Origin: Cyclobacterium lianum
Lineage (GTDB): Bacteria; Bacteroidota; Bacteroidia; Cytophagales; Cyclobacteriaceae
Length of the DNA: 64,000 nt
Assembly: GCF_900143075.1 (NCBI RefSeq)
Contig: NZ_FRCY01000011.1
Location: 1-64,000, forward strand
Direction of reading: 5' to 3'
Part shown: positions 60,840-64,000 of the stretch, piece after piece
Layout of the letters: each line of letters opens with the position of its first letter
Numbering within the stretch: position 1 is the first letter of the stretch
Notes under the pieces: generated by a model
The model's database searches: none
Told to the model about the DNA's origin: nothing
What the model saw: the letters and a program-made list of their open reading frames with translations, nothing else
Position numbers and translations under genes: made by a program

Positions 60840-62177
60840 CTACCTCCTCTTCATATTGCCACCGAGTGCGCTCATGGCTTTCTGAGCACCTCCCATTTTG
60901 TTCATTTGTTTCATCATTTTTCTCATGTCCGAAAACTGCTTCATCAGGTTATTTACTTCCTGAATGGTCCTTCCGCTCCCTTTTGCTATTCTCTTTCTCC
61001 TACTACCATCGATCAAAGCAGGATTTCCCCTTTCCTGCGGGGTCATGCTTCGGATAATGGCTTCTATCGGGATAAAGGATTCGTCGTCTATATCCAATCC
61101 CTTGATAGCTTTGCCCATACCGGGGATCATACCGAGCAAATCTTTGATATTGCCCATCTTTTTGATCTGCTCCAGCTGCGACAGGAAATCATCGAAGTCA
61201 AACTGATTTTTTCTAATCTTGGCGTTCAGCCGCTTGGCCTCGTCTTCGTCGAAGGACTGTTGTGCCTTTTCTACCAGAGATACCACATCTCCCATTCCCA
61301 GGATCCGCTGAGCCATCCTGTCGGGATAAAAGAGATCCAGGTTTTCCATCTTTTCGCCGGTAGAGATGAACTTGATGGGTTTATTCACCACGTGACGAAT
61401 GGAAATGGCTGCTCCTCCCCGGCTATCTCCATCGAGTTTGGTCAGGACTACGCCATCGAAATCCAATCGTTCATCAAAAGTCCTGGCAGTGTTGACTGCA
61501 TCCTGCCCAGTCATGGAGTCCACCACAAACAGTGTCTCCGACGGATTTAGGTTTTCTTTTAACGTGGCGATTTCAGCCATCATGGTTTCATCCACTGCCA
61601 ATCTACCCGCTGTATCCACTATGACGGTCTTTTTACCTGATTTCCTGGCAAAATCAATCGCATTTTGAGCGATCTGCAGGGCATTCTGATTACCCGGCTC
61701 TGCATAAACCTCTACTCCTATCTGGCTGCCGAGTGTTTTCAGTTGCTCTACCGCAGCCGGTCTGTATACGTCGCAAGCTACCAGCAGCACCTGTCGTCCC
61801 TGCTTTTTCAGGTAGGTGCCCAGCTTGCCTGAGAATGTGGTCTTTCCGGATCCCTGCAAACCGGAAATCAGGATTACAGAAGGATCACCTTTCAGGTTTA
61901 TCTCTTCCTTTGAACCACCCATTAATTTGGTAAGCTCTTCCTGCGTTATTTTGACAAGAAGCTGCCCGGGAGATACAGCTATCAGCACATCTCTGCCCAA
62001 TGCCTCCTCCTTTATCTTATCAGTGACTTCCTTAGCTACTTTATAGTTTACGTCTGCATCGATCAATGCCCTCCGGATCTCCTTTACCGTGGTGGCTACA
62101 TTGATTTCCGTGATTTTTCCGGTTCCTTTTAAGGTCTTGAACGCCCGGTCTAATTTAAAACTTAGATTATCAAACAT
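60840..62177 (-). CDS. ffh: Signal recognition particle protein Ffh
   Basis: The 445-residue protein is full length: an N-terminal helical N domain, a GTPase G domain with GLQGSGKTTFSGKL (G1, about residues 100-113), DTAGRLAVDE (G3, about 190-199) and TKLDGDSRGGAA (G4), and a Met-rich M domain (GNIKDLLGMIPGMGKAIKGLD ... MKQFSDMRKMMKQMNKMGG) that holds signal peptides and 4.5S RNA. It targets ribosomes making membrane proteins to FtsY. No 4.5S RNA gene is visible in the window. Confidence 0.97.
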   Translation of the reverse strand: MFDNLSFKLDRAFKTLKGTGKITEINVATTVKEIRRALIDADVNYKVAKEVTDKIKEEALGRDVLIAVSPGQLLVKITQEELTKLMGGSKEEINLKGDPSVILISGLQGSGKTTFSGKLGTYLKKQGRQVLLVACDVYRPAAVEQLKTLGSQIGVEVYAEPGNQNALQIAQNAIDFARKSGKKTVIVDTAGRLAVDETMMAEIATLKENLNPSETLFVVDSMTGQDAVNTARTFDERLDFDGVVLTKLDGDSRGGAAISIRHVVNKPIKFISTGEKMENLDLFYPDRMAQRILGMGDVVSLVEKAQQSFDEDEAKRLNAKIRKNQFDFDDFLSQLEQIKKMGNIKDLLGMIPGMGKAIKGLDIDDESFIPIEAIIRSMTPQERGNPALIDGSRRKRIAKGSGRTIQEVNNLMKQFSDMRKMMKQMNKMGGAQKAMSALGGNMKRR

Positions 62178-62458
62178 GTCATTGCTTTATTGAATGCACA
62201 AAAATAGCGATTTTTTTAAGCTTGTCAGGCATCCAGGACAAAAGTCTGTGCGTAAAGATAAAAGACCATTTGCTTGCCGGGGTACTTTTTTCCGCTATCT
62301 TTTGTTATCAAAAAAACGCAAAAAGGTGTTTTTTATATACAAAAATACCCGGAACAGGGTATTTTTTTGATGAAAAAAAAGTTGTTACTTACACATTCAA
62401 AATAGTCGTTATCAAACCATTAGCCGTAAATCGAGATAATTTAACCAAAATCAAAAAA

Positions 62459-62956
62459 ATGATGATCAAAGACCAAATCCCGCTATTTATCCCCTTAGGC
62501 AGCTTTTCAGACCATTGCAGTAGTCTGGACAAGGGAAAACTGATGCCCATTATCGATCTGATCCATGAGATGGAACTCAAATTTTACAAAGCTGAAAAAG
62601 TGTTGGGAATTACAGACATGAGTGAAATCTCACTTCAAACGCTGGGGTTGAGTGGTATACATGTCAGATTGCTCGACGCGATATTGAAATTAAGACTGGT
62701 TCCGCTGTTTGACTGGATGCTTTGGAAAAATGATGCGGAGCGTTATTATTCAGAGCCAAACCTGCTATATGGACTGGACACCGTAACGTTGGGAAAAGTT
62801 ACAACCGTGCTGTTGCGCTCTCAAACACTGTATGGGCCGGCTTTCCTCGAATCAAAAATTAAAGACAAATTTGTGTTGACGCTCCTCAAAGCTATTGTAC
62901 ATTCCCTGGAGCAAAACTATAATTCCGGCCAGAACCAGGCAGAAATCCTGGATTAA
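62459..62956 (+). CDS. Conserved protein of unknown function
   Basis: The product has 165 residues if it starts at ATG 62459 (or 164 from 62462). I reject the longer reading from a TTG at 62222 because its leader looks like random translation. The protein is soluble and mostly helical (MPIIDLIHEMELKFYKAEKVLGITDMSEISLQTLGLSGIHVRLLDAILKLRLVPLFDWMLWK) with no domain I recognise. Neighbours (ffh and a surface protein gene) give no functional clue. Confidence 0.5.
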   Translation: MMIKDQIPLFIPLGSFSDHCSSLDKGKLMPIIDLIHEMELKFYKAEKVLGITDMSEISLQTLGLSGIHVRLLDAILKLRLVPLFDWMLWKNDAERYYSEPNLLYGLDTVTLGKVTTVLLRSQTLYGPAFLESKIKDKFVLTLLKAIVHSLEQNYNSGQNQAEILD

Positions 62957-63216
62957 TCATTTTCTATCCCTACAAATAAGAATTTGATTTCCGTATTGTT
63001 CTCCCGCTTAATCACCCCTTTATTTTTTTTTGATTGAACTCCCTATCTCCCGGTGTTTTTCGTTACATTGGTGTTCCAGTTTATTTCATAAATCAGGTTA
63101 TTAAAATATCAGTTTATTTTTAAACCAAATTACCAATTTGGTTCGTTATTTGAAGTCAGGCAACGAAATCATGTTCTGCACTTCTCAGCAATAGAAAAGA
63201 CAGCAATAATGCATCA

Positions 63217-64000
63217 ATGACATTGAAATTTAGAATAGAAAACATAAAGCCGATTCTTCCGGGATTGATCCTTTTTTTGACGTTCTGCTTTTTTTTCACT
63301 CTTGATACGGCAGGGCAGCAAGCACCGGTACTTCGATTGGATCTGAAACAACCTTCCTGCCCTGGCAATGGAGAAATTTCGGCTGTGCTTGAAAATGTAG
63401 CGAATCCGGCCGATCTCTTGTTCGAATTGTACCTGTTACCTGAGTCTGCTGTCCTTGCCAGCAATAGCTCGGGGCGCTTTACCGGATTGATCGAAGGCTC
63501 CTACCGGGTAACCGCCAGATACAGCGTAGAGGGAGAGCCGCAGGAGATCTCCGCCGAGGCCAATCTCATGTCTACATTTGAAAGTCTGTCTTTTACCATT
63601 CTTTCAGAAGGTCTCTGTGAAAATGATTTGAGCCATATAGAGGTAATCACCGACGCGGGAAATCCCCTATCATACGAACTCCGTGGAGACCTGCAGCGCC
63701 CGGCCCAGGATAGTCCCCTGTTTGAAAATATTCCTGCCGGAAGTTATACTGTAGTAGTGACCGACGAATGTGGAGACCGACTTTCCCAGTCTTTCGAAAT
63801 CCGAAAGTCCGAAATGGTGCTGGACCCAGATATACAGGAATTTCAACCGACCCTGGCCGGCTGCGGAGAAATTGCTGTGGGGCATTTGCTGAGGGTCGCC
63901 GGAGCCGAAATTGCCTACCCTTTGGCAGTGCTGTTTACTGTGCAATTACCCGATGGACAGCAACAAGAGATCCAGGTAGAAGTAGACGAGGGAGCTGCTT
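63217..64000 (+). CDS. Large exported protein, 5' part only
   Basis: An open frame runs from ATG 63217 to the end of the window without a stop, so at least 261 residues are visible and the gene continues beyond. The first ~35 residues form a long signal peptide (PILPGLILFLTFCFFFTLDTAGQQ). The rest is repetitive, beta-rich and Cys-containing: ENVANPADLLFELYLLPESAVLASNSSG, GSYRVTARYSVEGEP, AGSYTVVVTDECGD. The YTV-V-V-T-D-x-C pattern is the SprB/gliding-type repeat seen in giant Bacteroidota adhesins. Its domains and any type IX secretion signal at the C-terminus lie outside the window. Confidence 0.75.
   Translation, partial: MTLKFRIENIKPILPGLILFLTFCFFFTLDTAGQQAPVLRLDLKQPSCPGNGEISAVLENVANPADLLFELYLLPESAVLASNSSGRFTGLIEGSYRVTARYSVEGEPQEISAEANLMSTFESLSFTILSEGLCENDLSHIEVITDAGNPLSYELRGDLQRPAQDSPLFENIPAGSYTVVVTDECGDRLSQSFEIRKSEMVLDPDIQEFQPTLAGCGEIAVGHLLRVAGAEIAYPLAVLFTVQLPDGQQQEIQVEVDEGAA

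Noticed and set aside
62222-62458. Longer start of the unknown protein after ffh
   Set aside because: The frame opens with TTG and its 79-residue leader covers an AT-rich intergenic stretch that looks non-coding.
1-64000. tRNA, rRNA, SRP RNA or riboswitch genes
   Set aside because: I looked for cloverleaf-like arms ending in CCA, T-loop sequence and known conserved riboswitch cores in the gaps and saw none that I could support.

Overview
The window looks like a chromosome segment of a Bacteroidota bacterium, most likely from the Cytophagales (Cyclobacteriaceae-like). The grounds are several promoters of the Bacteroidota type (TTG, about 20 bases, TAnnTTTG), weak Shine-Dalgarno signals, DUF5777 barrel, YceI and HGSNAT-like genes, Tat-exported Gfo/Idh oxidoreductases, and the start of a very large secreted protein. 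This is inferred from gene families; no rRNA or tRNA gene is present.

Region 1 (1-12540) is the most unusual part. It is visibly AT-richer than the rest and, read on the minus strand, has the layout of an integron-like array. A tyrosine recombinase (10591-12030) is followed by a possible attI/cassette-promoter stretch. Three gene cassettes follow, each closed by a 130-140 bp attC-like hairpin. In every cassette the first bases (GTTAGGTGC, GTTAGCG, GTTACCTGC) are the exact reverse complement of the R'' core of that cassette's own attC, which is the diagnostic of excisable integron cassettes. Cassette 1 carries HAD phosphatase, phosphoribosyltransferase and a DprA/SMF protein (candidate defence or nucleotide-signalling system). 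Cassette 2 (about 6.8 kb) carries a whole TetR-regulated RND efflux operon with two matching operators. Cassette 3 carries an Mrr-type restriction endonuclease. A zinc-ribbon gene is divergent from the recombinase across a 48 bp concentric palindrome.

Region 2 (12541-32400) is mixed core and accessory: a class D beta-lactamase, an acyltransferase-like gene, rimO, a candidate small RNA with its own promoter and terminator, a TrhA/hemolysin III protein, a 157 bp tandem repeat full of GGATTGCAAATCC palindromes, DUF302, a flavin reductase-like oxidoreductase, an MFS transporter, a LysR regulator next to a degenerate beta-carbonic-anhydrase-like gene, a DUF5777/YceI/Rieske export cluster, a DegT-family aminotransferase, pgi and a TPR histidine kinase.

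Region 3 (32400-54340) is dominated by carbohydrate genes. A minus-strand set (33091-39900) holds an FG-GAP protein, a fucose-isomerase-like protein, a sialidase-like lipoprotein, a DapA/NanA-like aldolase and an SSS symporter. Two Gfo/Idh/MocA oxidoreductases, a TonB-like protein, a GreA-like protein and an aminopeptidase P follow. A second minus-strand set (47688-54339) holds a TPR lipoprotein, a ROK kinase, a cupin, and a GH20-type hydrolase between two HGSNAT-like membrane acetyltransferases; this suggests amino-sugar glycan handling.

Region 4 (54340-64000) is mostly housekeeping: PspC, a glycosyltransferase, YbaB, hisS, a 49-residue basic protein, a YfcE-type phosphoesterase, pdhB, ffh, and the 5' part of a large secreted protein that runs off the window.
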